64,000 bases of DNA, from positions 653,110 to 717,109 of the forward strand of contig JXTB01000192.1 of NCBI GenBank assembly GCA_002914805.1, in the 5' to 3' direction. Source of the stretch: Parasponia andersonii. Its lineage: Eukaryota > Streptophyta > Magnoliopsida > Rosales > Cannabaceae. The translations under genes were made by a program, and so were the position numbers. The notes below the pieces were generated by a model. It saw only the letters and a program-made list of their open reading frames with translations, had not been told where the DNA came from and did no database searches. Of the stretch, positions 1-11,492 are shown piece after piece. Within the stretch, counting starts at the first letter, position 1, and every line of letters starts with the position of its first letter.

Positions 1-1
1 A

Positions 2-2023
2 AACAAATCAACTAGTTCTGATCTTGATCATCATGATGACCAAGGCTCATGCAGACTCGTTAAACTTGATGATCCTGATGAGTTGCCTCTGTCAGCACCA
101 ATCATTTCGTCCAACAATTACCGAATCCGCCGCGTGCTCGACGTTGTCGACAAGCTCCGAAACCTCGCTGTTATGGAGGAAGGAATCGAGCTTCCCACCA
201 TTGTCGTCGTTGGCGACCAGTCCTCCGCCAAGTCCTCCGTCCTCGAATCACTCGCTCGAATCAGTCTACGTCGTGGCCAAGGCATTTGCACCAGAGTACC
301 ACTCATAATGAGACTCCGAAACCACTCGAGCCCTGATCCAGAGCTTTACTTGGAGTTCAACAATGGCAAAGTGGTTCCTGTCGACGAAGAATCGATATCA
401 GAAGCTATAAATCAAGCTACTGAGGCGATTGCAGGAGGTGGTAAGGAGATATCTAAGACCCCTTTGACTCTGATGGTGAAAAAGAAAGGGGTTCCGGATT
501 TGACCATGGTTGATCTCCCTGGGATTACCAGAGTCCCTGTTCATGGTCAGCCCGACAATATCTATGACCAGATTAAGGATATTATTATGGAGTATATAAA
601 GCCTGAAGCCAGCATTATACTCAATGTGCTGTCTGCGACTGTTGATTTTCCCACTTGCGAGTCAATTAAGATGTCCCAGAGCGTTGACAAAACGGGGGAG
701 CGGACTCTTGCTGTAGTTACCAAGTGCGATGTGGCTCCACAAGGGCTCTTCGAGAAGGTAATCGCTGATGATGTTAATATTGGGCTTGGTTATGTCTGTG
801 TTAGGAACAGGATTGGAGATGAGTCCTACGAAGAAGCTCGGTTCGAGGAAGCTAAGCTTTTTCAGAAACATTCGGAGCTTTCAAAGATCGATAAATCGAT
901 TGTAGGAATCCCTGTTTTGGCTCAGAAGCTTATGCAGATTCAAGCCAAAAGTATAGCCCGAAACTTTCCGGGCATCGTAGAGAAGATCAACGACAAGTTG
1001 AACCAAAATCTTGCAGAGTTCAAGAAACTTCCCAAGGCCATGGCTTCTGTTGCAGAGGCCATTACGGCTTTCATGAGGATCATTGGGCTAGTCAAAGAGT
1101 CGATAAGAAAAATTCTCCTCAGAGGAGAATACGACGAGTACCCAGATGAGAAAAACATGCATTGCAGAGCTCGGTTGGTAGAGATGCTCAATGGTTTCTC
1201 TGATGAGCTTCACAATTGCCCTCAAAGCGACCCAACCAGGAATTTTCTAAAGAACGAGATCAAGCATTTGGAGGAAGCTAAGGAGATTTCTCTCCCCAGT
1301 TTCCTTCCAAGGAAAGCTTTTATCTCTATATTAAAAGAAAAGGTTAATGGGATTTCGAGAATTCCCATAGATTTTGTGGAAAAACTTTGGGCTTACATAG
1401 AAGATGTTTTGATTACTGTTTTGATGAGTCATGTCAAAGGCTATCACCAGCTTCAGCTCTCAACCACAAGAGCAGGGCTTAATCTGATAGAAAAGACGAA
1501 AGAGAAATCCATGAAGTGGGTTCTTGAGGTTTTGGAGATGGAAATGCTCACAGATTATACTTGTAACCCAGAATATGAATCCGAATGGGAAAGGCTCATG
1601 GCTCAGAAGGACTCATTCATGTCATACGTCGATAAGTACTACCCGATAAATATTGAAGGTTTTGGTTCCGTTGATTCGGAATACGCGAGGCAGTTTCCAC
1701 ATCTTTCACATCAGGCCTATGACTTGAGCATGAGAATGGCTGCATATTGGAAAATCGTGTTGAGAAGATTGGTTGACTCCATGGCTCTGCACTTGCAGCT
1801 GAGTGTTCAGAAGCTTGTGAATCAGGAATTGGAGAAGGAGATTGTGTCTGACTTAATGGCTTCTACTGGAAATGGGTTTGAGAGATTGATGGAGGAATCC
1901 CCTTCGGTTGCTACAAAGAGGGTCAAGCTGGCTGGGAGTATTAAAAAGCTCAAGGAGTGCAAGGAGATTTTGGCCTCAATCATGGACCGAATTACTACGT
2001 CTAGTTCTGGTTATCGACAATAG
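2..2023 (+). CDS. DRP4C-like: DRP4C-like dynamin GTPase, copy 1 (5' end outside window)
   Basis: Dynamin-related GTPase of the plant DRP4/Mx-like class, a cytosolic enzyme that oligomerises on membranes. The frame stays open to the left edge with no ATG at the position expected from copies 2 and 3, so the N-terminus lies outside the window. The order is GTPase domain (G1 near 212-235, the threonine of ICTRVPL near 290, DLPG near 510, TKCD near 721), a middle/stalk region, then a C-terminal effector-like region ending at TAG 2,021-2,023. It has no intron, as is usual for DRP4. The G1 motif reads GDQSSAKSS: the glycine before the catalytic lysine is Ala (GCC at 227-229; copy 2 has GGC). All else looks intact, so this is either a protein with altered nucleotide binding or a young non-functional copy. 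Family assignment is firm; DRP4C rather than another DRP4 rests on family knowledge. Confidence 0.9.
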   Translation, partial: NKSTSSDLDHHDDQGSCRLVKLDDPDELPLSAPIISSNNYRIRRVLDVVDKLRNLAVMEEGIELPTIVVVGDQSSAKSSVLESLARISLRRGQGICTRVPLIMRLRNHSSPDPELYLEFNNGKVVPVDEESISEAINQATEAIAGGGKEISKTPLTLMVKKKGVPDLTMVDLPGITRVPVHGQPDNIYDQIKDIIMEYIKPEASIILNVLSATVDFPTCESIKMSQSVDKTGERTLAVVTKCDVAPQGLFEKVIADDVNIGLGYVCVRNRIGDESYEEARFEEAKLFQKHSELSKIDKSIVGIPVLAQKLMQIQAKSIARNFPGIVEKINDKLNQNLAEFKKLPKAMASVAEAITAFMRIIGLVKESIRKILLRGEYDEYPDEKNMHCRARLVEMLNGFSDELHNCPQSDPTRNFLKNEIKHLEEAKEISLPSFLPRKAFISILKEKVNGISRIPIDFVEKLWAYIEDVLITVLMSHVKGYHQLQLSTTRAGLNLIEKTKEKSMKWVLEVLEMEMLTDYTCNPEYESEWERLMAQKDSFMSYVDKYYPINIEGFGSVDSEYARQFPHLSHQAYDLSMRMAAYWKIVLRRLVDSMALHLQLSVQKLVNQELEKEIVSDLMASTGNGFERLMEESPSVATKRVKLAGSIKKLKECKEILASIMDRITTSSSGYRQ

Positions 2024-3350
2024 TAGTGTTTGGGTTTAGGTCGACCCTTCCCCCTTTGGTCAAGTTATATATATATATATATAAAATATTATGGTCTAGA
2101 TCTGATTGTTGTATAAGTCCATGGTATATATATATATATTTATATATATCTTCAAGTTTGCTTTTTAATTTGCCTTTATATAATCAGTTATTGTATTTCT
2201 AATTGCTATAAAATACAAGGTGGGAGGATTACTTTGCTTTTACTTTTGCTTGCTTGCTAATAGCTATTTAAGTAACTTCTACAGCTATTAAGCATTATGC
2301 ATTAAACTTGTTAGAACAATACAATCAAAAACACGATATTTATCTAAATTCAAAAAAAAAAAAAGAAAGAAAAAGGCTAGACAGAAAAAAGGGCTAGAGT
2401 TTTTTTTTGAAGTGGAAAGGAGTTACTGCTAGCCTAATCCTATATATATATATATTTATATATATATATATATACACAACTTCCTACCAATACCTTAAGA
2501 CGCTTTCATTTCTCTTTCTGCAGCAAGCAAATATAATCAGCATTTCTATTATCATGAACATTCAATAGAAAAGATTGAATATGATAAGTAGCCAGCATTC
2601 CAATGATCATGGACATTATAAAATGCAAAATATTGAAGATACAGAATACACAGCTAATACCATACATCATAGCTCTCCAACAGCTCCATTTTCTTACGAC
2701 GAGTGCTATTTATCACGGCTTGATATGCCCGTGATATTTAAACGATACAGGTGGATCTTTTATAAATTGCCATGTGTACTGTAATAGAGAAGTGTCAAAA
2801 TGTTCTGAAATTTTTGTGCTTTTTATTTTAATTATTTCTTTTGCACAATTTTAATATCCAGCCTCTCTCTTTCTTCCTGTTTCGTGGACATTCAAGCATT
2901 AATGATCAGATTTCTAGGGGAAAAAAACAATAATGATAAGATTTCATTTGAGAGAGAAAATAAAATGCAACATTGATTTACTTTACAAACACTTCTTAGC
3001 CTAATTAAAGAAACATTATTTTCATGAATAAATTTAACTTTTCAGATCAAAATGAAAAAAAAAAAAATATTAAACAAATATACATATGATACAACAAGGT
3101 TTCAGAACTCATCGATGGCACGAAAAAAACTTCTTCGGTGTATGATTGTTTTGTCCATTTTTAAAAGGTAAAAAGCCTTTTTTTTGCTGTGAACTAAACC
3201 AATTGTTTTTTTTTTCTTTTTCTTTTTTTTTTTCCGTGGATCTACATTCGTAGTATTTAGTTTATGGAAAGTGAACGACAACTATAAAGACGAAAGTTGA
3301 AAACTTTTCATTTACTACATGAGAAAGATAATGTGATAGTAGAATTTTAT
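2024..3350. other. AT-rich intergenic stretch and 3' flank of DRP copy 1
   Basis: No gene seen. It begins with the 3' UTR of DRP copy 1, which contains TA-rich microsatellite tracts near 2,066-2,090, 2,125-2,155 and 2,440-2,475. The rest has long A and T runs. A short open frame near 2,575-2,784 has no recognisable domain. Confidence 0.5.
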
Positions 3351-4460
3351 AACGAGATTATCAAGGGGTGCTAAAATTATGAAGTATGAGATATAAAATG
3401 TATTATTCGACTAAGTATATTCACATTTCAGCTATTAGACTTGGCTTATACTCTAAACTGATTAGGTTTTGATTTTTATGATTATTTTGAGTGAACATTG
3501 AGATTTAGAATTCTATGTAATTTGGTTATAAGCATAGTATTTGTATTTGACGTAAGCTTTGGTGATTAGATTTAGTTTTGATGTTTTGGCCTATTGAAGA
3601 TTAAAGCTTAAAGCTGGGGGAAGTGAGGTTAAAAGGGATTCTTATGGTTGTTTATGATAGAAATATCATATTTAGCTTAGAAGATCTTATACATGATTCT
3701 GAAAATTGAATTAAATTTATTAGAGCTTTACAATATTGATCTGAAATAAATGGATTGTCAAAAAGAAAAGTATATACGTATATATAAACCATTGAGGATA
3801 GATTGAAGAATGTTTCAAATGTTTGTGGAAGAAAACATTACTCTTGGTAATATTTGTATATAGTTGTAGTTTTCGATCTAGTATTAGAGTAACTTTATAT
3901 AAAGTATTAACAAAGAAATAGAAGTGTATTCTTAGCATTATAGGTATGCGATTGAAAGAGATTCTAAAGGTTTAAGGAATTTTAATTATTAAGAATTCCT
4001 ATTAAGTCATCATGTTATTCTCTTTTTGGATGAAAGTATAAAAGAGCTATCACAATGAATAAGAAACGATATGGAGTTATTGATAGATAAGTTTTAAGAG
4101 CAAAGATCTCTCTTTGACGTTTCAATCACTCAAATTAGAATAAGTTCACATTCTCAATTTCGTATCATATTGATGAAAAAATCGTTTCAATTTAATAAGT
4201 AATTATCATAGTTTTACCTAGAGGTTGAGACTTTCCTAGAAATGTGTGGATCTATTAATATTTTATTTTTTGAAGAACACGGGACTTTAAGTTTAGAGGA
4301 GTAAACTTCTTTTTATTTTATGTATAATATAAGGATAAAAGAAAAGATAAAAGAGTCCTTACCTATTAGATATTATTTGGGATTATATTAGTAATTCAAT
4401 AATAGACTTTTTAAAAAACTCTAAGAGACTGATATTCTCTTTAGTTTAATATATGCTCTA

Positions 4461-4465
<5 letters not shown>

Positions 4466-4492
<27 letters not shown>
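4466..4492. repeat. (GA)n microsatellite
   Basis: About 13 uninterrupted AG dinucleotides, directly visible. It lies inside the AT-rich spacer between DRP copies 1 and 2. Confidence 0.95.
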
Positions 4493-4496
<4 letters not shown>

Positions 4497-4571
4497 ACGG
4501 CTCCATAGTTGGAAGAAAAAGGAGAGGAATGGCTATTCATATAGATTACTGAGACTCAATCCTAAGGTAAT

Positions 4572-4671
4572 AAACTCTTAACAGATTAAGCTACATGTAT
4601 TAATTAGATTGTGGGGATTAGAAACTCTTAAAATATTAAGTTATATGTACCAATTAGATTTTGGGGATTAG
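4572..4671. repeat. two tandem copies of a 50-base unit
   Basis: Two units begin with AAACTCTTAA at about 4,572 and 4,622 and end with TTGGGGATTAG or GTGGGGATTAG. They differ at roughly eight positions, so this is an old local duplication with no coding content. Confidence 0.75.
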
Positions 4672-6132
4672 AATTACATGTTTAGAGCTATGGTTTTAAT
4701 TTTTCTATAAGTAATTTATAAATATGGGATGAAATTGATAAAAAATGAACTCTCTTGATTTTAGGATTCAAACAAGATAAATTTTGTGTGATTTGATTAG
4801 ATAAACTGAAAAGTATGAATTTTTTAATTTTAAGTTAAGATGTAGAAAATGCAAAAGTAGTTGCAACTAAATTTTTAGGGTATTTTATTGGTCTGATTAA
4901 GTCATATTTTATAGGGTTAGAAAACTTATCAAATAAGCTTTCTAACGGTATATAATTCATCAAAACAAACGTATAAATAAAGAATTATAGCCAATTGAAT
5001 TGAATATTACGAATCTAGAAAAATTTGAAACTTTGAATATTTTGAGCAAAACGTAGCAGTGGGTTTCAGAGCTTTATAGGGCTTACCTATAGACTCTATA
5101 ATCTCAATCTTGATACTATTAGGATTCTTATGACCTGTAGAACAGCTTCCCTAAGTTTGGTGATTTTTGGAATAGGTTAGGATTGTTATAAATTATAAGA
5201 ATTTGACATTATTGAGAATATCTACGGAGTTGATTATAGAAGATGCATGGGCAACAAGTAGTTAATATTTTTGGTGTATTTAGAGTATGATTTTATTATT
5301 GTGATACTTATATATGATTTATATGGTAATAGGTGTTTGAATAATTATATTGATCATTTTGGTTATATAGATAAAGCGAATGAGATAAGTAACCTTTGAT
5401 TTTTTTTAGTAGTTTTCCTCGTCCAAAATCTAAATGTATTTTATTGTTTTATTATTTCTAATATAATCATATTTATAAGGTATTTTCTTTAAAATATGAT
5501 TTCAACTAAAAATATATTTTAATAATAAAACTATTTATTGAAAGAAGCCTGTTTTATATAATTAAAATTATGATTGACTAAAATAGATTCGAAAAGACAG
5601 ATTTAGAAACTTATTATACTTCTTTTTGTTAAATTGTTTACTAAACAACTTGATTTGAATATTTTCAAAAGTATTGATTTCTGAAACCAAATTTGTTCTG
5701 AAAAATATTTGTTAACAATTTTGGTTTACGTATGCTTGATCCAACTAGATACAGTTACTGGTTACTTACTGAGCTGTCAAGCTCACCCTTTTATTTTTCC
5801 CTCTCATGTATTAAAGATCGTAAGTTAAAAGGCTCACTAAAGGAGAATTTGTCTAAGTAATTGGGATACATTTGAGTTCATGAGTGAAAGAGGGGAAGTC
5901 ATCATTTTTATTGAAAAAACATGAAGACTAGAAAACATAAATTTGTTATATTACAGTATATATTTTGTATAGTTGATTTTTAATATCTGAATACTTAATA
6001 GAATTATCTGGTTGAACATGATTTAATGATATTTATTAGAATTTAATTATTCTTTATTTTTGTAAATTATAGATAAATACCTTACATATTTATAAAGTTT
6101 TTCCTTATAGTCCTCGGGAAGGAGGGGCGTGA

Positions 6133-8030
6133 CATTAATCACCCCAATTTTCAGAATCGGACAGATAATTGTTGTCGCTCCATCCCTACTGTTGTCGCTC
6201 CATTCCTCTTTTCGTATAACGTTGAAAATTAAACCCACTGTGGGATACTTGATTGAGGAGGTTGGTATTAAAGAAATGATTTAGAAAAAGTTATAAGCAG
6301 CTATTGCCTCAAATCCTGGTTCAAGGAATCGCCATATCTTGGAATACTCTCTATATTTTCCTTTCAATGGAAATAGGAGCACCCAGAAACATCCTCAACC
6401 CCTCCATGGTTGCACAACAACAATTGTCCTCCCTCGATTTACTTTGATTATTTTACTTTTTTCTTTTTTTACTATTAAAAGCAAAGAAGACAAATACATG
6501 TGGGCCCCACATTTAGGACTAGCCACATTATCCTGTTCGGGATTATTACCATTTTTCTTTTCTCACAGCTAGTATATATGTCCCTTAACTGACATCTCTT
6601 TTATGTAATTTCCTCAAGTATAAAATTGTGTGTGTATATAAATTGTACTCTTCTGAATGAAAAAAAAATTAAATGCCTCATTTAAGCTTACACATAGGAA
6701 AACTTTCAGATGTGAATATAATTCCAATGCTTGGTTAAATATTAGAATTAACGTATAAATTATAATAACTATCTTTGATTAGTACTTAGAATAGACTGGA
6801 ATACTAATTATTGTACAAAGATACTTCTAGATATTTAAGGGCTAATTTTTTAAAAAATAACAAGTTATTTAATTTCAATATTTCATGTAGTGGTGAGTCT
6901 TCATTTGTTACTGAGATCAGTATCCATCTTTTATTATTTGTGCATCATGTATGTTTTACACTTTTATTTTGTTCAAAAATTCATTTCATGTCTCCCCTGA
7001 AATCAAATCATAGCTCCGCATTTCCCTCCAAATTTTTTCCTTTCTTCCATTAGTCTTTCCTTCCTATCAAACATATAGGTAAATTTAAATGTCATATCAT
7101 ATCACAATTAATGTGTACCAAAAAGAAAAATATGTGTATATAATGAAAATCCTGAATAATTTGAAAAATCCGCTTCTCTATAATATGATTCCTAAACCTA
7201 AGTGAGAAATTTCCCAGCCTCTTCTCTATTACCTTTTTCGTACAATTATTTTTTTTTACTGACTCTCATGGAAAAGTTTGGTTATGTGAAAGAAAGTATA
7301 GTAGAGATTCCTTTTCTTTTTCTTTTCTATTACGTTTGTTTCATTTGCTAAAGCATTCTTTTTCTATTTTGTTGACTGAAACAGTATGACCCCTTCCCAT
7401 AGAAGGGAACAACTCTATTGGCTATTACTTTTAGTTTTTAGCCCATCGAGGCTTTTTACCTGCTACTAGTACTACCATATTCATATCCTACGCACCATCT
7501 ATCCACACTCAATAATAATGATCGTCCCACTAATTTTTGGACTATATAGTGAGTCTGGTAAGTAATAGTGAAAGAGACTTTCATAAATAAAATATAATTT
7601 GTTTTCCTCTTATGATTATTAGTGCCAAAAAGTTGCTATTTAATTACCTAGCCTAACTATATATAGTACAAAACAATCCATTACTAACTTATTATATAAA
7701 AAATTGCTAAGCACCATCATGGTAAATTTGGCATGCTTCCCTATGTAGCTTATAGTATAATTTGTTAGTCCATGACTTGATTAATTAAAATTAAACTTCA
7801 TTTATTATAGTTATATGATATACTCAGCAACAAGCGTCAGCAAGCGAATATTTGTATACGTCATTGCATGGGGGGGACCTATTCGTACAACGTACGACAC
7901 AATCCGTCGGGAAAACCTTCTTCTCTCGTTCCAACTTCTTAGCTGTTTTCCTTTTTCTTTCCTAAATTCCTTCATTAAAACACCTCCAAACTCCACTCTC
8001 TGTTTGCCACTGTACCACTCTCTCACTCAA
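6133..8030. other. intergenic stretch upstream of DRP copy 2
   Basis: No gene recognised. It is AT-rich with many T runs. The short open frames near 6,339-6,572 and 6,811-7,053 have low-complexity composition and no domain. The last few hundred bases are presumably the promoter of DRP copy 2. A small GTTGTCGCTCCAT duplication lies near 6,171-6,205. Confidence 0.5.
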
Positions 8031-8031
8031 T

Positions 8032-8042
8032 TATAATATATA
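8032..8042 (+). promoter_or_regulatory. likely TATA box of DRP copy 2
   Basis: TATAATATATA lies about 95-105 bases upstream of the start codon and is followed by a CT-rich leader (CTCTCTCTCTCTCT near 8,112-8,127), a common plant 5' UTR layout. The transcription start is not observable. Confidence 0.4.
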
Positions 8043-8136
8043 CACACATATTTTATATTTACACACCCATAAACCAAAATCATTTCTTCACCAAGTCTCA
8101 AAACTCTCTGATCTCTCTCTCTCTCTGTTCCAGAAA

Positions 8137-10167
8137 ATGGGGAGTACCGGAAAGCAAACCTACTCAGACACCAAATCATCGAGCGATGTTGAATATGAAG
8201 AGAGCTCATCAGAGGTCGTTCAGAAAGACCCTTATTCTCCTCTCGTGGCCCCGATCGTCGCCTCCTTCAACGACCGGATCCGTCCTCTGCTCGACGCCGT
8301 CGACAAGCTCCGTAACCTCATGGTTATGGAGGAAGGAATCGAGCTCCCCACCATCGTCGTCGTCGGAGACCAGTCCTCCGGCAAGTCCTCCGTCCTCGAG
8401 TCCCTCGCTCGCATCAGCCTCCCGCGTGGCCAAGGCATCTGCACCAGGGTCCCGCTCGTCGTCAGGCTCCAGAACCACACCGAGCCGGAGCCAGAGCTTT
8501 CCTTGGAGTACAAAGGTAGAGTGGTCCACACGGACGAACTCCACGTAGCCGGAGCTATCAGCGTCGCCACTGACGTCATCGCCGGAAATGGTAAGGGAAT
8601 CTCTAAGACCCCTCTGACTCTGGTGGTGAAGAAGAAAGGGGTTCCGGATTTGACCATGGTTGATCTCCCCGGGATCACCAGAGTCCCTGTTCATGGTCAG
8701 CCCGAGAACATCTACGACCAGATTAAGGACATCATTATGGAGTATATCAAGCCTGAAGCGAGCATCATACTCAATGTGTTGTCCGCGACTGTTGACTTTT
8801 CGACTTGTGAGTCTATCCGGATGTCGCAGAGCGTTGACAAAACAGGGGAGAGGACTCTGGCTGTCGTCACCAAGTCCGATAAGTCTCCAGAAGGGCTTTT
8901 CGAGAAGGTAACTGCTGATGACGTGAATATTGGGCTTGGTTATGTATGTGTTAGGAACAGGGTTGGTGATGAGACGTACAGGGAAGCCCGAGCTGAGGAA
9001 GCCAGGCTTTTCGAAACTCATCCTTTGCTTTCGAAAATCGACAAGTCGATTGTGGGGATCCCGGTTTTGTCTCAGAAGCTTATGATGATTCAAGCCAAGA
9101 GTATAGACCGAAGCCTGCCTGACATTGATAAGAAGATCAATGACAAGTTGAGTCAGAGCCTTTCGGAGTTTAGAAAATTGCCCAGGTCCATCTCTTCGAC
9201 GGCCGAGGCCTTGACCACGTTCATGAGGATCATCGGGGCCGTTAAGGAAGCACTGAGGAAAATCCTTCTCAGAGGTGAATTCCACGAGTACCCAGATGAG
9301 AAAAAAATGCATTGTACAGCGCGGTTGGTCGAGATGCTTAATGCTTTCTCAGATGAACTCCATGGATGCCCTGAAAGCGATCCCAAGAGGAAGTTTCTAA
9401 TAGAGGAGTTTGAGTGTTTGGAGGAAGCTAAAGAGATTTCTCTCCCTAATTTCCTTCCTCGGACAGCGTTTCTCTCCATTCTACAGTCAAAGGTCAATGG
9501 AATATCGAGCATTCCTATAGCTTTCATTGACAAGTTATGGAGCTATGTAGAGGAAGTAGTGATAGCTGTGTTGATGAATCATGTCGAAGACTATTACCAA
9601 CTTCAGCTCTCAACCCGAAGAGCTGGGCTTAATCTCATAGAGAAGATGAAAGAGAAGTCAATGAAGTGGGTCATGGAGGTTATAGAGATGGAAAAGCTTA
9701 CTGATTACACTTGTAACCCGGAATTTCTCAAGGACTCGAACAGGCTCATGTGTCAAAAGGAAGCTTTCATGACCGAAGTAAACGACACATCGCGCTTTAG
9801 GATGGACCTAGAAGGTTTTGGGTGGATTGAGTTTGAGAATTTGAGGCAGTTTCCTCATCTTTTGGACCAAGCCTTTGACTTGAGGATGAGGATTGTGGCT
9901 TACTGGAAAGTGGTGTTGAGGAGGTTGGTTGACTCAATGGCTCTGAATTTAAGGTTGAGTCTTGATAACCTTGTAAATAAGGAGCTGGAAATGGAGATTG
10001 TGAATGAGTTGATGGGTCCTCATGGGAATGGGATTGAGAGGTTGATGGAGGAATCACCTGCGGTTGCTACAAAGCGTGGGAAGCTAACTGCAACTGTTAA
10101 GAAGTTGAAGGAATGTAGAGAGATTTTGGCCAACATCAGGGGCAGAATTACAAATTGTGGTGATTAA
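8137..10167 (+). CDS. DRP4C-like: DRP4C-like dynamin GTPase, copy 2 (complete)
   Basis: Complete intronless gene of 676 residues, the usual length for plant DRP4C. The ATG at 8,137 is the first in frame after the CT-rich leader and matches the start of copy 3. GTPase motifs are all canonical: G1 GDQSSGKSS at residues 77-85, switch I Thr103 in ICTRV, G3 DLPG at 176-179 and G4 TKSD at 245-248. A helical middle/stalk region follows, then an effector-like C-terminal segment from about residue 610 to TAA 10,165-10,167. No transmembrane segment or pleckstrin-homology domain is visible, which fits DRP4/Mx rather than classical dynamin. Codons are more GC-rich at the 5' end than in copies 1 and 3. 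It is the only copy here with every catalytic motif intact. Its cellular role is inferred from the family: membrane remodelling as a GTP-driven oligomer. Confidence 0.95.
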   Translation: MGSTGKQTYSDTKSSSDVEYEESSSEVVQKDPYSPLVAPIVASFNDRIRPLLDAVDKLRNLMVMEEGIELPTIVVVGDQSSGKSSVLESLARISLPRGQGICTRVPLVVRLQNHTEPEPELSLEYKGRVVHTDELHVAGAISVATDVIAGNGKGISKTPLTLVVKKKGVPDLTMVDLPGITRVPVHGQPENIYDQIKDIIMEYIKPEASIILNVLSATVDFSTCESIRMSQSVDKTGERTLAVVTKSDKSPEGLFEKVTADDVNIGLGYVCVRNRVGDETYREARAEEARLFETHPLLSKIDKSIVGIPVLSQKLMMIQAKSIDRSLPDIDKKINDKLSQSLSEFRKLPRSISSTAEALTTFMRIIGAVKEALRKILLRGEFHEYPDEKKMHCTARLVEMLNAFSDELHGCPESDPKRKFLIEEFECLEEAKEISLPNFLPRTAFLSILQSKVNGISSIPIAFIDKLWSYVEEVVIAVLMNHVEDYYQLQLSTRRAGLNLIEKMKEKSMKWVMEVIEMEKLTDYTCNPEFLKDSNRLMCQKEAFMTEVNDTSRFRMDLEGFGWIEFENLRQFPHLLDQAFDLRMRIVAYWKVVLRRLVDSMALNLRLSLDNLVNKELEMEIVNELMGPHGNGIERLMEESPAVATKRGKLTATVKKLKECREILANIRGRITNCGD

Positions 10168-10619
10168 GTACCGAGTGTTATGCTTTTTTAGTTTTTCTTC
10201 GTACCCAAATGTGACGTATGATAAGTTATGGTTGCTAGAACATAAATGTATTTGTGCTCTTTTTTTTTTTTTTTTCTTTTTTCAGTGTGGGTTTGATTTT
10301 CTTGTAATCCTTTCTGGTATTTCTTAGCAGGAAAAAAAATGATAAATAAAAGAGACCTTTGTGTTGCTATGGGATATATGCTTGAATTGGTTTGCAATGA
10401 ATATACTTCAACTAATGAGATCACTGTTAGACTAAGTCCAATTTCATCTCCGGAAGATGAACTTCGATTATCCAGTCCTTCTTTTGTAAATTTTTTTTTC
10501 CTTTTCTGTTTAAAGTGATAAGACACATATGAGTACGTGATATGATAAGTATGAAAAACGTAATAATTAAACATTAAGTGAATAAATATCGAAGTTCCAA
10601 TTTTCCGATTAACTGAAAG
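10168..10619. other. 3' flank of DRP copy 2
   Basis: AT-rich 3' UTR and spacer with a long T run at about 10,259-10,275. No gene seen. Composition changes sharply to GC-richer sequence near 10,620. Confidence 0.5.
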
Positions 10620-10973
10620 AACTCAAGTACTAGAAGGGTACCGAAGTGGAAGAGTCCTAGAGGTTGTGGGACCCGTTCCCAAATCATTCTCCACGTGGAC
10701 GATTAAGTGGCAGAACAGGTCATAAGCGGGGTCCACCGTTCGATAGATGTCGAGAGTGACTAGCTAAAGACCACGCTGGTCGCACATGATACCACGTCGG
10801 CCATTGGCCTGTCCGAGGTTAGGACCGAGCCCATCCCAGATCCTGGATAGACTCGACTCAGTCCGATTCTTACCTCGACAGCTGGGGGGTTGGAAGTCCC
10901 AAGGGTCTTCCACCAGAATACAATGGAAAGCAACTCACAAATCCAAATCCAGACAGAGCATTTAATCCGATCT
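10620..10973. other. GC-rich orphan segment abutting the gypsy 5' LTR
   Basis: About 350 bases, clearly GC-richer than the host spacer on its left, running directly into the gypsy 5' LTR. It contains CCACGTGGAC and retroelement-like wording but no open frame with a domain. I see no counterpart on the other side of the gypsy element. It could be part of another LTR element into which the gypsy copy inserted, or the rest of a rearranged flank. Confidence 0.4.
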
Positions 10974-11492
10974 TGAGTAGGTGTGCGCAGGGGGCAAGCC
11001 GTCCTGACAGAACGGCGATTTGTCCAAATCTCACCCTTGACAAACTCAAGCCATAGGAGGTGGCGGAAATTAGGCTACAACGATACAAGGGAGATCACGG
11101 TAATCTCGGCCCGTGATCTCTGGAAAAAGTCTTGAGGAAAAATATACTCAGTTCTGAGAGTGAGAACTGGATGGTTCACAATCTCAGGACTATATATATA
11201 TGAGCCTCGCATTCCCAAAAGGGGAGCATGTACGCATACAAAAAGAAATATTTAAAAGTTTACGAGCAAGAAATAAAGATATACTCATATAGAACTAAAT
11301 TCTTGCTATTCTGAATCAAAGAAAGACCACTGACTTAAGCATCGAAGAGTATTTATAGGTGGCCACCCCCGCCTCTCCGACCCTGCCTGAAATTTAGAGC
11401 ACTTTGGAATAGTAAGGACACGTGGACAGTTGGAGAATATAGCATCAGTGGTTCAGAGACACGTGGACGGCTGGTGAGAAACCGATCCAACA
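10974..11492 (+). repeat. gypsy 5' LTR
   Basis: Starts TGAGTAGGTGTGCGC and ends GATCCAACA (TG...CA). It pairs with the copy at 23,124-23,644. A TATATATATATGAGCC promoter-like stretch lies near 11,190-11,205. The primer-binding-like site TGGCACCGTCTATCGG follows at 11,496-11,511. Confidence 0.9.

Larger units (their letters stand above)
3360..6132 (+). mobile_element. possible decayed solo LTR, Ty3/gypsy chromovirus-like
   Basis: A long AT-rich stretch without coding potential. It has wording typical of long chromovirus (Tekay/Del-like) LTRs: a 'lactactgagctgtcaagctcaccc'-type passage near 5,760-5,790, whose core is TTACTGAGCTGTCAAGCTCA, and an end near 6,123-6,132 reading GGGCGTGACA. No internal domains flank it, so if real it is an old, heavily decayed solo LTR. 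The left boundary is a guess and no target duplication was found. It contains a (GA)n tract and a 50-base duplication, listed separately. Confidence 0.3.

Noticed and set aside
6339-7053. Two small plus-strand frames of 77 and 80 codons
   Set aside because: AT-rich, low-complexity translations with no domain, no clear promoter and no neighbour relation.
8209-9312. 367-codon open frame on the minus strand opposite DRP copy 2
   Set aside because: An antisense shadow of a GC-rich conserved coding region; no domain, and DRP copies 1 and 3 do not keep it open.
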